Part shown: positions 1-9,729 of the stretch, one piece after another | Layout: every line of letters begins with the position of its first letter | Numbering within the stretch: position 1 is the first letter of the stretch | Source: CAXTSE01 sp964246985 | Lineage (GTDB): Bacteria > Actinomycetota > Actinomycetes > Actinomycetales > Microbacteriaceae | Length of the DNA stretch: 64,000 bases | Assembly: GCA_964246985.1 (NCBI GenBank) | Contig: CAXTSE010000001.1 | Span: forward strand, 248,001 to 312,000 | Reading direction: 5' to 3' | Notes under the pieces: generated by a model | What the model was told of the DNA's origin: nothing | Databases searched by the model: none | What the model saw: only the letters and a program-made list of their open reading frames with translations | Program-made: the position numbers and the translations under genes

Positions 1-59
1 CTCGGCAGGAATAAGTGATTTGATGCGCCGTGCCTCGTTGGAACGGCTGCCCGAATTCG

Positions 60-542
60 TCAGTCCGAAAGAGTCAGATCTTCTCGAACCGAGTCGACCG
101 CGCTTTCAGAGCGCAACCGAACCCGAAACTGCAGTTCGTCTGAAAAGGGAATGGTTGTCCCCCCTTCCACGGAACCGTCGCCTTGCCGGACGATCGCACA
201 TTGGACGGTGTCGAACGGCGCGCTCGTTGTCAAGAACCTAACAAGGACGGTCGAAAGGGCCGAACCGTCGTCGAGTTCAACCCAACTCAAATGTCTATAG
301 TCGCGCAGATCGAAGTCGTAACGCGCTAGTGCATACGAATCGGGGGGCGTCGAGGCGTCATGCCAAACACTGCGGGCCACGAGGGTGTCGAAGACGGCGT
401 CCGCTAACGCCTCCCAGTCATCGTGAGCGCTGGCGTCCCGCCACTCCAGACCGATCCGGTCGGCTGCATCCGTGAGCCCTACTAGTGCCGTTCGGAAGGC
501 CACAAGTACATCGGTGACACTCACTTCAGTGATGTCGCTCAT
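60..542 (-). CDS. Hypothetical acidic protein
   Basis: No family was recognised. The ~160-residue product is acidic and soluble, without signal peptide or membrane segment, and begins MSDITEVSV. I chose the ATG at 542. The frame stays open to a TTG at 599 whose first bases overlap the stop of the upstream gene (TTGA), so a translationally coupled start at 599 is also possible. It follows the small membrane-anchored gene at 596-919 on the same strand and probably shares its transcript. The function is unknown. Confidence 0.55.
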   Translation of the reverse strand: MSDITEVSVTDVLVAFRTALVGLTDAADRIGLEWRDASAHDDWEALADAVFDTLVARSVWHDASTPPDSYALARYDFDLRDYRHLSWVELDDGSALSTVLVRFLTTSAPFDTVQCAIVRQGDGSVEGGTTIPFSDELQFRVRLRSESAVDSVREDLTLSD

Positions 543-595
543 CCGCCTAAAGCCCCCACAGTTGAGAGATCCAACCGAGTTCTTCCTCGGTAGGG

Positions 596-919
596 TCAAA
601 CTTCCGATCCGCGCCTTTGGTGAAGCCTACGCCGGGAGCCGTCTTCCGCGACCTCGACGACGTCATCGAAAAATGGCGCGCAACGTCCGACTCGAACTGG
701 TTCGGCTATGACCGCACGGACGCGCTCGGCATCAGTTCTTTCCGTTGAAGTAGCCGTCGGAGTGGCATTGGCAGCCGGCGAAGACGCAGCCACATCTGGG
801 GTTTCGGACGCTTGGCCACCTTGGACGAGGAGGGCGACTAGCAAGGTCGCGACGACACCGAGCATCACGAGAAAGAGCAACGCCCACCATGGCGGTCTGG
901 CAGCAAGCTCTGGTGTCAT
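596..919 (-). CDS. Small single-pass membrane protein, unknown function
   Basis: A hydrophobic segment at about residues 11-33 (PWWALLFLVMLGVVATLLVA) follows a short N-terminus and precedes an Ala/Thr/Ser-rich linker and a ~50-residue charged tail. This suggests a membrane-anchored protein with its C-terminal part outside the cytoplasm. I chose the ATG at 919; an ATG at 967 in the same frame would add 16 residues before the membrane segment. The C-terminus looks unusual (RRRLHQRRGSEV) and a neighbouring frame reads on more protein-like until just before the next gene, so a frameshift near 650-760 is possible. No family was recognised. Confidence 0.45.
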   Translation of the reverse strand: MTPELAARPPWWALLFLVMLGVVATLLVALLVQGGQASETPDVAASSPAANATPTATSTERTDAERVRAVIAEPVRVGRCAPFFDDVVEVAEDGSRRRLHQRRGSEV

Positions 920-1017
920 ATAGGTGTGGCCCCATCCAAACCGCGCAGAATGCGATGCTGGGCACACAGTAGCGCTACATCGCTAAGTCAAGGCTTTGTC
1001 ACCCGTAGAAGGCAACG

Positions 1018-2322
1018 ATGCTCGCTCGCCCCGGAGAACTCCCCACGATCCTCGACGTCGTCGAGAATGTTCTTGGCGATCGCCCGTCGCCCGAAGCCAT
1101 TTCGAAGCTGTCGATCGCGGAGCTAGACAACCTTTCCGAGCTGGTGGCTCAATTTGGCGAAGCTCAGAGCGAACAGGAAGCAGTTGGGCAGCCAGCTCTG
1201 GTCGGCGGATGGCTTGGGGCCCTTTGGAGCGAGCCGCTACTCGCCGAGGAGTTGGCAAAGTCGCTTCTCTACTACCCGACCCTCCTCGTACTCGATCCAA
1301 TTGCTGACCTTTTTGGTGACCGATCCGCGCTGCCAGTCCCGAGGCCGATTCGAGTCCGTCGACGTGACGGGGTCTACAACACGGTCACATCAGGCCCACG
1401 GCTGTGGAGCGCCGCTAACTCCTACGAGCAACTTCGAGCGACGCCCGGCGCCGCAAACTTGCGATTGAGCGGGATCATCTCAAATCTCTATTCCCTTGAA
1501 CCACTCATTCGAAGCGGCGTCGTGGTTCTGCGAGATCAGTGGCCGACGCTACGCCGGCGGTCACAGAGCCTTGCGACCTCCGTCAGGCACGACATCCGAT
1601 CCACGGCCATGCAAGAACTGATGAGAGTCCGCGGCGAGTCTGCGGAAGAGCAATTCGCAGTTTGGGACAATCTGCGCGGCATGCAGCTGAGTTTTGACGA
1701 GCCCGTCGCGGCCAGCGATCGGCCGTGGGAATCGGAGCACGAGTTCTTCTATCTCGCTAAGACGCTAGCGATTGCTGACGCTGCCGGGGCGCAGTACGTG
1801 CCTGCAACGGAACGCGACCTTTTGCTACTCAGAACCAAGATGGCATCGACCGTCGGCGCAGGACATCCGTCACAATTTCTCGCGGAGGTTGCTCGAGTCG
1901 TAACACCAGACTTCCAAACATCTATCGAGCGTGCGGTCCAGATGCGCCAGTCGTCGGAGGGTTTCGCTGACTGGCGAAGCTCTTTAGATCGGATGAAGCG
2001 CGATGGAATTGCTGATGACCCGACCACCCTCCGCGAGCGGGTGCAAGATGAACTTCAACCACGCATGAGGGCAGTGGAGCGCGAGCTCAAGAGCATGTCA
2101 ACTCTTTCTTCTCTCGACAGCACTGGCGCGGATTTCGTCGTCGCAGGTGGCTTCGCGGCTGCGACCGCAAGTTTCAACGGCGGCGACATTTGGTCGGCGG
2201 TTGGAGGCGCCGCGGCGTCCGGCGCGGCCAGCTGGCTCCGTCGAGCATATGGTCGCTCGCACTCCCACAATTCCGATCCCGTCCTGGCGACATTGCTTCG
2301 CTCCTCCAAGAAGCGGTCCTGA
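1018..2322 (+). CDS. Hypothetical 434-aa protein
   Basis: No family was recognised. The product starts MLARPGELPTILDVVENVL with an AAGG-type ribosome site six bases upstream. It is mostly helical and charged, with long Arg-rich helices in the middle. Near the C-terminus (about residues 375-410) lies a Gly/Ala-rich hydrophobic stretch (FVVAGGFAAATASFNGG) that could be a weak membrane or pore-like hairpin. There is no signal peptide. It stands alone on the plus strand, convergent with the RHS locus. The length and codon pattern over 434 codons make it a credible gene. Confidence 0.65.
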   Translation: MLARPGELPTILDVVENVLGDRPSPEAISKLSIAELDNLSELVAQFGEAQSEQEAVGQPALVGGWLGALWSEPLLAEELAKSLLYYPTLLVLDPIADLFGDRSALPVPRPIRVRRRDGVYNTVTSGPRLWSAANSYEQLRATPGAANLRLSGIISNLYSLEPLIRSGVVVLRDQWPTLRRRSQSLATSVRHDIRSTAMQELMRVRGESAEEQFAVWDNLRGMQLSFDEPVAASDRPWESEHEFFYLAKTLAIADAAGAQYVPATERDLLLLRTKMASTVGAGHPSQFLAEVARVVTPDFQTSIERAVQMRQSSEGFADWRSSLDRMKRDGIADDPTTLRERVQDELQPRMRAVERELKSMSTLSSLDSTGADFVVAGGFAAATASFNGGDIWSAVGGAAASGAASWLRRAYGRSHSHNSDPVLATLLRSSKKRS

Positions 2323-2599
2323 AATCGTGACGGCGTCGGCACCCGCTGGCTCTAATCCGTCGTTCGTTTGTGTCGGCGGCGACCCTAGTCCGAGCTGACC
2401 GATTCCCGTCGGTGGGCGGCACTCGACACGGAGCAGCATAGGAACTAGCCGCCGCTACGCCGACTGAGTTAACCGGCAGACGCACGAGCGGATTCTCGAC
2501 CGCGCGATCGGGGGCGCTCGGCAGACTTTCGGGTCGACCTTGGCGTGTGAATGGTCGCGGATCGCCAGGCGCCGGATCTCTTCCCAGTGGGTCGCGCCG

Positions 2600-2756
2600 A
2601 CCTGGTCCGCGTTGTAAAGGCCAGCATTTGGGAAGGCCACAGTGGCCCGAGCGCACAAATCTCGTCGTTAGCGGCGGCATTCGCGGGATGCCAGAAACCC
2701 ATGTTGAGGTTCCATGCTCCAACCCAGACCTGCGGGCTGGCGGGGTCTTTGAAGTT
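2600..2756 (-). pseudogene. Remnant of an RHS C-terminal tip (orphan tip fragment)
   Basis: Read on the minus strand, this stretch encodes a near copy of the end of the RHS protein encoded at 3438-9659. SPQVWVGAWNLNMGFWHPANA corresponds to TPQVWVGAWNPNMGSWDPANA in the intact gene; after a frameshift near 2655, ARATVAFPNAGLYNA corresponds to ARATVTFPNADVYNA. The flanks do not match and no start, core or complete reading frame is present. It is a decayed duplicate of a toxin tip, downstream of the candidate immunity gene. Orphan tips of this kind are known from RHS/CDI loci and are thought to arise by tip exchange. Confidence 0.7.
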
Positions 2757-2845
2757 TACGGACCGCTGGAATCGGCCTTCCAGCTGGACCGATCGCGGGC
2801 TCACGCGTCGATGGATCGAGCCCATCGCGTGAGGGCGACGAACCT

Positions 2846-3418
2846 TCAGCTCAGGGGAACGTATACGCCTGGGTTCCCTGAGCTGACGTGATCTTTGAGC
2901 TTGAACTGACGTGCCCACTGGAGGAAAGGCTTCGGCTCACCTGAGGCGGTGAAGCTGTCCTCTTCGTAAGGCGCCGCACCCAAAGCATAGATCCCGACAT
3001 TCTCAGGATCGACGATCTCGTTCACGGGGTAGTACGCGAAGAAGAGCTCGTATCTCTCGCCGTCCGCGACAAGGTTGTAATTGCAAAACAAGACCGTCGT
3101 TTCCTTCAATCCCTCGGTCTCCGTCGTAGAACCATTGCCCGTTGATTCCCACGTGATTGAGCCGGAATCGAAGGTAGACAGAAAGTAGTCGATGCCGCTC
3201 TCCAGATCAGTGGCCTGCTCGCGTGCGGTGTTCGAAAACAGATCCTCAAGCGCATCAGCGTCGTGATCCTGAATGGCCGTTTCGATCAGCCGCATTTGAG
3301 TATCGGCCTGCTCACCAGAATTATCGAGCAGTGGCACTCCGGGCGGTGGAATCATCGAGCACGACGATAGCAATGCAATCAAAATGAGGGACATTGCAGC
3401 CCTAGCAAGTCGCTTCAT
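2846..3418 (-). CDS. DUF5104-like lipoprotein, candidate immunity protein
   Basis: A 190-residue lipoprotein: positive N-terminus, hydrophobic core and lipobox LLSSC with the acylated cysteine at residue 20, so it should be anchored outside the cytoplasmic membrane. The mature part (MRLIETAIQDHDADALEDLF, ...GIDYFLSTFDSGSITWES, ...DPENVGIYALGA) matches my recollection of the DUF5104 lipoprotein family. The ATG at 3418 has an AAGG site just upstream, and the gene lies only 19 bp after the RHS stop, the usual place for an immunity gene. An extracytoplasmic lipoprotein would fit protection against a secreted RHS tip. That role is inferred from position; the family itself is not biochemically defined to my knowledge. 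Confidence 0.7.
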   Translation of the reverse strand: MKRLARAAMSLILIALLSSCSMIPPPGVPLLDNSGEQADTQMRLIETAIQDHDADALEDLFSNTAREQATDLESGIDYFLSTFDSGSITWESTGNGSTTETEGLKETTVLFCNYNLVADGERYELFFAYYPVNEIVDPENVGIYALGAAPYEEDSFTASGEPKPFLQWARQFKLKDHVSSGNPGVYVPLS

Positions 3419-3437
3419 CTCAGCCTTCTATCCACAT

Positions 3438-6400
3438 TCAGTAGTCGATGCTGGCGGTGTTCGTGTTTGGATCAAAGGCCCAACCCGATTCAAGTTTCAC
3501 GCTGGCGCTGTTGCGGAACGCGTTGTAGACATCAGCGTTTGGGAAAGTAACTGTAGCTCGGGCGTGCAAGTCCGCGGCGTTGGCGTCGGCATTCGCGGGG
3601 TCCCAGGATCCCATATTCGGGTTCCAGGCCCCGACCCAGACCTGCGGTGTGGATGGCGCAAAGGACGCAACTTTCGAGGTTTTGTGGTCCACGGATGTGG
3701 ACATCAGTGGAAGGTTGGGGTCCTTCGAGTCCGCGTTCCACTGAAAACCAGCCTGGGCAAGCGGCACCTTTTGGCTGTAGAACCCGACCTCGCTGCCATA
3801 GCCCATGTTGATGTACTCGCCCTTCCACATCCACACCACATAACTGGTGTCGCCGTATCCGAACTCGTACTTTTGTGCCACAGCGCCGGTGCCCGCAGCC
3901 TTGAACGCCGCGTCGTAGGGGTCGTTGTAGCCGCCAAGCAGCTGCAACGGTTCCGCCCTCGTGCGGAGGATGCCCTGCTTGTCTTGGTTGAAACCGGCAA
4001 GCCACCACCCCAGTTTCTCAAGCGACGGGCCGCGGTTGCCCGGCGCTTTAGGTGCCGACTTCGACTTCTGCAGTGAGCCCGCGCCGTGCGCTTTGGATGC
4101 CGAGGACGAAGCCCCCCTCTTGGCACATCCATCTCCACTTTCCGAGAGATAGCAGTTCCCCGACGGGTCAGCGTTGTTTGTCGGCGCATTGCCTCCGTAG
4201 GCATAGCCGTCGTTCTGCTGGGGATTGAATGGTGACAACACCGGGTCGACCGAAAGGAATCGTCCCGTCGTCGCGTCGTACAGCCGCGTGCCGAGCTGCG
4301 TGAGTCCACCGAATGACGACCGCGGGGCGTTCAGGAATCCGTGTCCGCTCGCCCACGCCTCCGGTGAGCCTCCTCTGGAAGATCCGAACGGGTCCTGACG
4401 GCGCGCGCTCAGCGTTCCGGAGTCGTCGGTGACCTGTCCTGTGACGGTACTCTGCGCGTCCGAAAGTAGCCACGTAACCTGCTCCGAGCCCGTTACGTTC
4501 GAACGTTCGGCTATAGGTGTTGAGTCGCGAACATAGGTACGCGTAGCGGTGACCGTTGCAGCAGATTTGCGTAGTTCAGTTACCCCAGCGAAGAGGGTGG
4601 CCGTTCCTACCGAATCAGATTGGAGAAGGAGTGATCCGTCCGCGTCGTAGACATTGCTCTGCGACACGGTTCCTACGACGATTGTCGCGACCTTTCCAAC
4701 GGCGTTCCAGCTCACAGTTGCGGCGCCGCGTGTTGACGTGTTGCCCATCGCGTCGTAGGCGTATCCAGTGCTACTGGTAGAGGCGCCGACTGTCTGAACT
4801 TGCGTTACACCGTGCGGTCGAGCGGTGCCAGCCGCCGGGTACGAATAGTTGGACGTCGTGGTGTTACCTGATGGCGCATGAAAGGTGGTCGACAGCCGGT
4901 TACCAGTTGTCGCAGCGACGCTGTAGTCGATCCAGTACGGTGCGGGCCCGCCGAGTCCGGAAGCCGTTGGGGCCGCCGTGCAAGCTCCGGAAGACGGCGT
5001 GAACGCCTGCGTCAGGGTGGCAAGGAAACTGTACTTGAAGCACTGCGTGTCGGTCGATGCTGAGTCAGACGTCGTTGCCTGCTTGCTCAGGTTCCCCCCA
5101 TCGTCCCAGGTGTACGCGGTCGTGCTCAGATTAACCGAGTTCGACCCGCTTACTGCGGTGTTGACGATAGAAGTCACTCGTCCGTTGGCCTGGTCGTAGC
5201 CATACCCGCGGTAAATGTCCTGAAGCTTGGTGGAGTGGTCCTGCGACGGCTGACCGAGGGGGGTGTACGTTACGAGGTCGTAGGTTCCCAGGCTCGAGAG
5301 CCGTCCGAGCGCACCGTAGCTATATCGAACCCGCTCTGAGGCGAGACCGCCCATCGCCGGGTAGATAGTGGACGCGAGGCTGCCATCGCGGGTGTAGCTG
5401 TTAGTGGTGGTATAGCTGGTGCCCCCAAATGCCGCGGCGCCCGCGGGGATCGAGATAGTGACTGACGTCGGGTTGTATTGAGCGTCGTACCCACCAACAG
5501 ATTTGACGTAGGCCGCGCCGTTCGCGGTTGCCGTAGACCCTACGTAGGAGGTCGATGAAGTCAGCTGACCTTTCTTGACAGAGTCGTACGCCCAAGCAGC
5601 AACTAGCGCAGATCCTCCGCTCACAGTTTGCCGCTGTTCGGTCTTACGGTTCAGGACGTCGTAGACGTAGTTGAGAACGATGCCGCGCGCGTCAGTCGTG
5701 CTGGTGAGGTTGCCGACGTCGTCGTAGGTGCGGAGCGTGTTTCCCGAGTCAGGGTCGGCAGCGCTGGCCTGCCGGTTGAGGGCGTCGAAGGTCCATGACC
5801 AGGCGTTGCCGGCTGGGTCGGTCATCGAGGTCATGTTGTTGCGCGGGTCATATGCGTACGTGGTGGTCTGCTTCGGCGCCGTCGTCGAGATGGCAGCGGC
5901 AAGATACTGAACCAGGCTGGTGCGGTTCCCTCGAGCGTCCGTTATGTCCGACGTGGGCGTGGCGCCAGTCGGCGGCGTCGTGTCAACCCGGTTTGACCCT
6001 TGGTACTCGTGGGTGGTGCGGTACCGCTCGGCCCCGAGAGAGTTCAGCGCCGTGCTCGTGATTCGACCGGCGCCATCGTAGGAAGTGATCGTCTGCGACG
6101 GCACCTGCGATTGCGTCGATGGTACAAATTGGGTCCCCGACGTGGAAACCGAGGCCCAGTACGGGTTGTTACTCGACCAGTTTCGGCCGAGCGTGTCGTA
6201 CCACTTGTCGGTGACGACTGTCCCTGAGCCTTCAGCGGGAGCTTGAGTCTGGATCTCCCTACCGAGCCCGTCGAAGAGCGCATAGGAGGTAACAATGACG
6301 GAAGGAGTCAAGGTGTCGGTCTGGACCACATTGGCTGCGTTCTGCGCGAGCGTGTAGGTGTACGCGGCGTTCGGCTGGGTGGGGTTGGTCGTCTGGAGGT

Positions 6401-9400
6401 TACTTGGGTACCACACCCCAGTGACGCGTCCGAGTGCGTCGTAGGTCGCACTCGTGACCGACCCGTTGACGTCAGTGAGCTTGGTCTGGACTCCCCAGGC
6501 GGGGTCGAGGGTGGTGCTCGAAGTCCAGCCAAGGGCGTTGGTCGCGACCATCGAGGTCAGCCCGCCGCTGCCGGCCGCTGCTCCTGCTGCAGGCGTGTAG
6601 GCCGTGGAGTCAGTGCGGTTGAGCGCGTCGGTACTGCTGATAGAGCGTCCCATGCTGTCGTAGGCCGTCTGGGAAGTAGTGATCCACTGAGCGGTGCTTG
6701 CGGTGGTTCCCGTGTACTTCTTGACGGCCTGCGTCGCTGTGACATCGCCCTTCGTCGGCGTCGCGCCCCAGGCCGATCCGTCGTAGCTGGTCTTGATGTC
6801 GGATACGGCCGCGGCCGGGTAGACGGCGGACGCGAGTGCGTTGCAGTCGACAGCGACAACCCGCCTCTCGGACACAAGTCCGATAAGCCATACGGTGCTG
6901 TTGCTGGGCGCATAGGAGGTCACTGTGCACGTCGTGGGTGTCCCGGTGGCGGCGTCTCGGGAAGTGAGCTCGAGACCGGAGGCCACATCGAACGTCTTGG
7001 TGAGCGAGCTCGTTTGGGTTGCCCCGGTCGAGGTGGTCGAGGTGGTTGTCGTGTCGCTGGTCTGCACGTTCCGGGCTTGGTTGATCCCGTCGTTAGCGGT
7101 GATGTTGGAGGCCCAGGGGGTCGACACGGTCGTGGTGAGGGCTGCGCCTCCTACGCTGACGAGTTTCTTCGTTTGTCGGACCTGGCCCGCGAACCAAAGC
7201 GAGTCGCGCACGGTCGACGATCCTGTGACGTAGACAGTCTTCGTACCGCCCGAGGTGGATGCGCGATCCCCGTCCAAGCCCCGGAAGAACGAGTACTGGG
7301 TCGCAACCTGCTGGGACAGACTACCTGCGCTTCCTTCGCGCACCTCGATGGTGTCGTACCCGGCGTATTGCGACCAAGTGCGCTTGGTATCAGGCGTCAG
7401 CGAGCTGGTGTCGTAGCGCCAGGCCGGTGTCCCCGTGTAAATGTAATTGGTCTCCTGGGGCTGGTCCTGCCCGCCACCGGTGTGCGGATCGGCGACGACA
7501 GAGGTGACGACGTATTTATGGAACAGATCCAACTGTGGCGCTGCTGGGTACGCGACCTGAGGCGTCCACCACTGTGGGAAGCATCGGTGGTTGTTGTTGG
7601 GCAGGTCAGCTTGGATCGCTGCAGCGTTGGATGGCGTGCACTCCTGAGAGGAGTAGTTGACGCTGATGATGGCGCCAAGCGAGGTCTGAATTGACGAGAT
7701 GCGATATTTGTCGAGGGGAGCGAGGCCGTCCTTTACCCACACGCGGTTCTGCATCGGAATGCCGGTGAAGACGGTGTCGGGCTCGCTGATGGATCCGCCG
7801 CTGGTACCTGTGTGACCAATTTTCGTAAGCCAGAGCACCGGCTTTGTAGTGTCTCCGGGGTCAGGAAACGCGTGTCCCAAGGACCAGCTATCGACCTGCT
7901 GATACGCGCCCGACTTGAGGACACTTGTGGCGACCGTGCTGAGCATCGCTGTGGTCCAGAATGTGGGCGAGATGAGACCTGAGCATCCGCTGACGCAGTG
8001 CTGGTCGAACGGCACGTCGGGATAATTGGCCGGGGCCGTCGGGGCTGTCGCCGGCCCGTTCAGTGACTGGGCGGTGCAGCCGTTGCCGGTCGCGTCGGAG
8101 CAGCGCCCCTTTGCTGCATACCCGAAGCTGACTTTCGCACTCGCCGCATTGGCGGCGTAAGCGTTGCCCGAGATGAAGCCGTAATCGATGTGGTCCAGTT
8201 GACCGCCGCGAACGTAAGAGGTGGCGGCAGTGCCGTTGACTGCGTAGCTGTTGGTTTCGGCGTTGTAATAGAGGGCCTGGGCATTGCCATGGACGTCGAC
8301 GACGTAGTCGAGGTTCCAGCGCCATGCCTGCTGGCACCATGATGCGGCGAAGGTGCTGCCGTGGCACGGCTCAGCAGCGTCGTTGCCGAACACCGGAGTA
8401 GTCCACGCAGAATTTGTGGTTGGCTTGCCGCTCGTCCATCCGGGCAACTGATTGAGGCCAAACCAGTACTGTGTGCCGTCGGTTGTCGTTACCCGCCAGC
8501 AGTCGCTGTCATAGGTGCCGTTCGCGGCGCAACCTTGACCTGCACCCACGAGGTGCTCGATGCGGCTGCCGTCGTCCGACTGCAGTCTCCAAGTGCCGCT
8601 GGAAGTGTCCCGAACGAGGCGTCCTGAGTGCCCGCCGAAGGAGATCGTCGCGTTGTCCGTCTTCCAGCATTGGTCGCCGGAAGCTGCGACCGCATTGGTG
8701 TCCTGGGAGCAAGGCACGTAGGAGCGCTCGATGAATCCGCCGCCGCCGAGACTCCAGCCGTCACCGATTGCAGAGGGCTGATTGTTGGTGGAACCGCTTT
8801 CACCGTCAATGGCTTGTGAGTCATAGTTCAAGGAGATGTCCGGCGTCGCTCCCGCAGCAGCTGGAGGTGTACGGATGTCGTAGGACCACGAGAAGGTGCC
8901 GGTCTGAGCCGAAACGTTCCAGGTCGACGCCGCGTTCAGAGGCGTTGCCGCGAAGGAGCCCGTACCCGTGGACGACACCGGCGCCCCGGCCGCGGCGACA
9001 AGCGTCGTCGAACTTGTTGCCGACATCCGAACCGTGGTCGCCGACTTTGAGTCGGATGAGGAGAGAGGTTGGGTGGGGTGAGTTGTGGGCTGAGAGAGGT
9101 CGACTCCAGCGGCTTGTCCCTGGCGCGCTGAGGATTTACTTGATTCGACATCGGCCGCAACCCACCGGATGCGCGACGAGTAATCTGCGCCATACAGCCG
9201 CTCTAGGAGGTCTCTGGGCACCGCGATGTCTAGCGGCACAGGATCAGTTCCGCTGGCGCCGGTCACCGCGAAGACCAGGCCGGCGAACCCTTGGCGCCTG
9301 GCTTCGGCGGCCGACAAAATGGTCGTTGTCACCTCTGCGCTTTGTTCAGCGGTCTCCGCAGCCTTGGTCGCCACCGCAGCTCGGGTGACGGTGATCCCCG

Positions 9401-9659
9401 ACTGACCGATCGCGGACGGTCCTCGCTCAGCGACTACGGTGGTGGCTCCAGCGGGAAGCTCCCCTTTTTCCTGCGTCTTAGTCACCGAAGATCGGGGGCC
9501 AGACCGCTCTCCGAGTGGATCGGCAGTGTCGCCGGGCACCTGATGAGTTTCGTCGGGCGTCGGGGCAGTTGCGGCCTCTGCAGCGGTGGTTCCAGAGATG
9601 CTGTGGGCTGCGAGGACCGCCACCGTGAAGGCGGCGATGCAGAATCGACGTGCACGCAA
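3438..9659 (-). CDS. Secreted RHS/YD-repeat protein with variable C-terminal tip
   Basis: A 2073-residue exported protein with an N-terminal signal peptide (to about residue 30, AEAA). Residues ~225-300 carry an SpvB-like entry region (PDISLNYDS, GDGWSLGGGGF). Residues ~1000-1750 hold many YD/RHS repeats (YDALGRV, YDGAGRI, YDDVGNLTS). The RHS core is at ~1785-1835 (RLYDATTGRFLSVDP, DPSGN). The last ~235 residues form a separate tip (LLGGYNDPYDAAFKAAGTG, YVVWMWKGEYINMGYGSEVG) resembling DUF4474. By analogy with polymorphic toxins the repeats form a cocoon around a toxic tip, but the tip's activity is unknown. The start is a TTG with an AAAGGA site. It lies just downstream of the LamG gene and upstream of the candidate immunity lipoprotein. 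Confidence 0.88.
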   Translation of the reverse strand: MRARRFCIAAFTVAVLAAHSISGTTAAEAATAPTPDETHQVPGDTADPLGERSGPRSSVTKTQEKGELPAGATTVVAERGPSAIGQSGITVTRAAVATKAAETAEQSAEVTTTILSAAEARRQGFAGLVFAVTGASGTDPVPLDIAVPRDLLERLYGADYSSRIRWVAADVESSKSSARQGQAAGVDLSQPTTHPTQPLSSSDSKSATTVRMSATSSTTLVAAAGAPVSSTGTGSFAATPLNAASTWNVSAQTGTFSWSYDIRTPPAAAGATPDISLNYDSQAIDGESGSTNNQPSAIGDGWSLGGGGFIERSYVPCSQDTNAVAASGDQCWKTDNATISFGGHSGRLVRDTSSGTWRLQSDDGSRIEHLVGAGQGCAANGTYDSDCWRVTTTDGTQYWFGLNQLPGWTSGKPTTNSAWTTPVFGNDAAEPCHGSTFAASWCQQAWRWNLDYVVDVHGNAQALYYNAETNSYAVNGTAATSYVRGGQLDHIDYGFISGNAYAANAASAKVSFGYAAKGRCSDATGNGCTAQSLNGPATAPTAPANYPDVPFDQHCVSGCSGLISPTFWTTAMLSTVATSVLKSGAYQQVDSWSLGHAFPDPGDTTKPVLWLTKIGHTGTSGGSISEPDTVFTGIPMQNRVWVKDGLAPLDKYRISSIQTSLGAIISVNYSSQECTPSNAAAIQADLPNNNHRCFPQWWTPQVAYPAAPQLDLFHKYVVTSVVADPHTGGGQDQPQETNYIYTGTPAWRYDTSSLTPDTKRTWSQYAGYDTIEVREGSAGSLSQQVATQYSFFRGLDGDRASTSGGTKTVYVTGSSTVRDSLWFAGQVRQTKKLVSVGGAALTTTVSTPWASNITANDGINQARNVQTSDTTTTSTTSTGATQTSSLTKTFDVASGLELTSRDAATGTPTTCTVTSYAPSNSTVWLIGLVSERRVVAVDCNALASAVYPAAAVSDIKTSYDGSAWGATPTKGDVTATQAVKKYTGTTASTAQWITTSQTAYDSMGRSISSTDALNRTDSTAYTPAAGAAAGSGGLTSMVATNALGWTSSTTLDPAWGVQTKLTDVNGSVTSATYDALGRVTGVWYPSNLQTTNPTQPNAAYTYTLAQNAANVVQTDTLTPSVIVTSYALFDGLGREIQTQAPAEGSGTVVTDKWYDTLGRNWSSNNPYWASVSTSGTQFVPSTQSQVPSQTITSYDGAGRITSTALNSLGAERYRTTHEYQGSNRVDTTPPTGATPTSDITDARGNRTSLVQYLAAAISTTAPKQTTTYAYDPRNNMTSMTDPAGNAWSWTFDALNRQASAADPDSGNTLRTYDDVGNLTSTTDARGIVLNYVYDVLNRKTEQRQTVSGGSALVAAWAYDSVKKGQLTSSTSYVGSTATANGAAYVKSVGGYDAQYNPTSVTISIPAGAAAFGGTSYTTTNSYTRDGSLASTIYPAMGGLASERVRYSYGALGRLSSLGTYDLVTYTPLGQPSQDHSTKLQDIYRGYGYDQANGRVTSIVNTAVSGSNSVNLSTTAYTWDDGGNLSKQATTSDSASTDTQCFKYSFLATLTQAFTPSSGACTAAPTASGLGGPAPYWIDYSVAATTGNRLSTTFHAPSGNTTTSNYSYPAAGTARPHGVTQVQTVGASTSSTGYAYDAMGNTSTRGAATVSWNAVGKVATIVVGTVSQSNVYDADGSLLLQSDSVGTATLFAGVTELRKSAATVTATRTYVRDSTPIAERSNVTGSEQVTWLLSDAQSTVTGQVTDDSGTLSARRQDPFGSSRGGSPEAWASGHGFLNAPRSSFGGLTQLGTRLYDATTGRFLSVDPVLSPFNPQQNDGYAYGGNAPTNNADPSGNCYLSESGDGCAKRGASSSASKAHGAGSLQKSKSAPKAPGNRGPSLEKLGWWLAGFNQDKQGILRTRAEPLQLLGGYNDPYDAAFKAAGTGAVAQKYEFGYGDTSYVVWMWKGEYINMGYGSEVGFYSQKVPLAQAGFQWNADSKDPNLPLMSTSVDHKTSKVASFAPSTPQVWVGAWNPNMGSWDPANADANAADLHARATVTFPNADVYNAFRNSASVKLESGWAFDPNTNTASIDY

Positions 9660-9729
9660 GGGCGGTCCTTTGTGAGCGTGTGCCGCCCGTACGCCGCTGT
9701 CTAGCGACGGATCGACGGTACAAGTGGAT

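Noticed and set aside
3384..4076. 230-residue plus-strand frame at the end of the RHS gene
   Set aside because: Overlaps the RHS tip antisense and shows no motif; the minus-strand tip is supported by its remnant copy downstream.
6243..7694. 483-residue plus-strand open frame inside the RHS gene
   Set aside because: It is antisense to a clearly coding 2073-codon gene; the sequence is Gly/Arg/Val-rich without motifs, a typical high-GC shadow.
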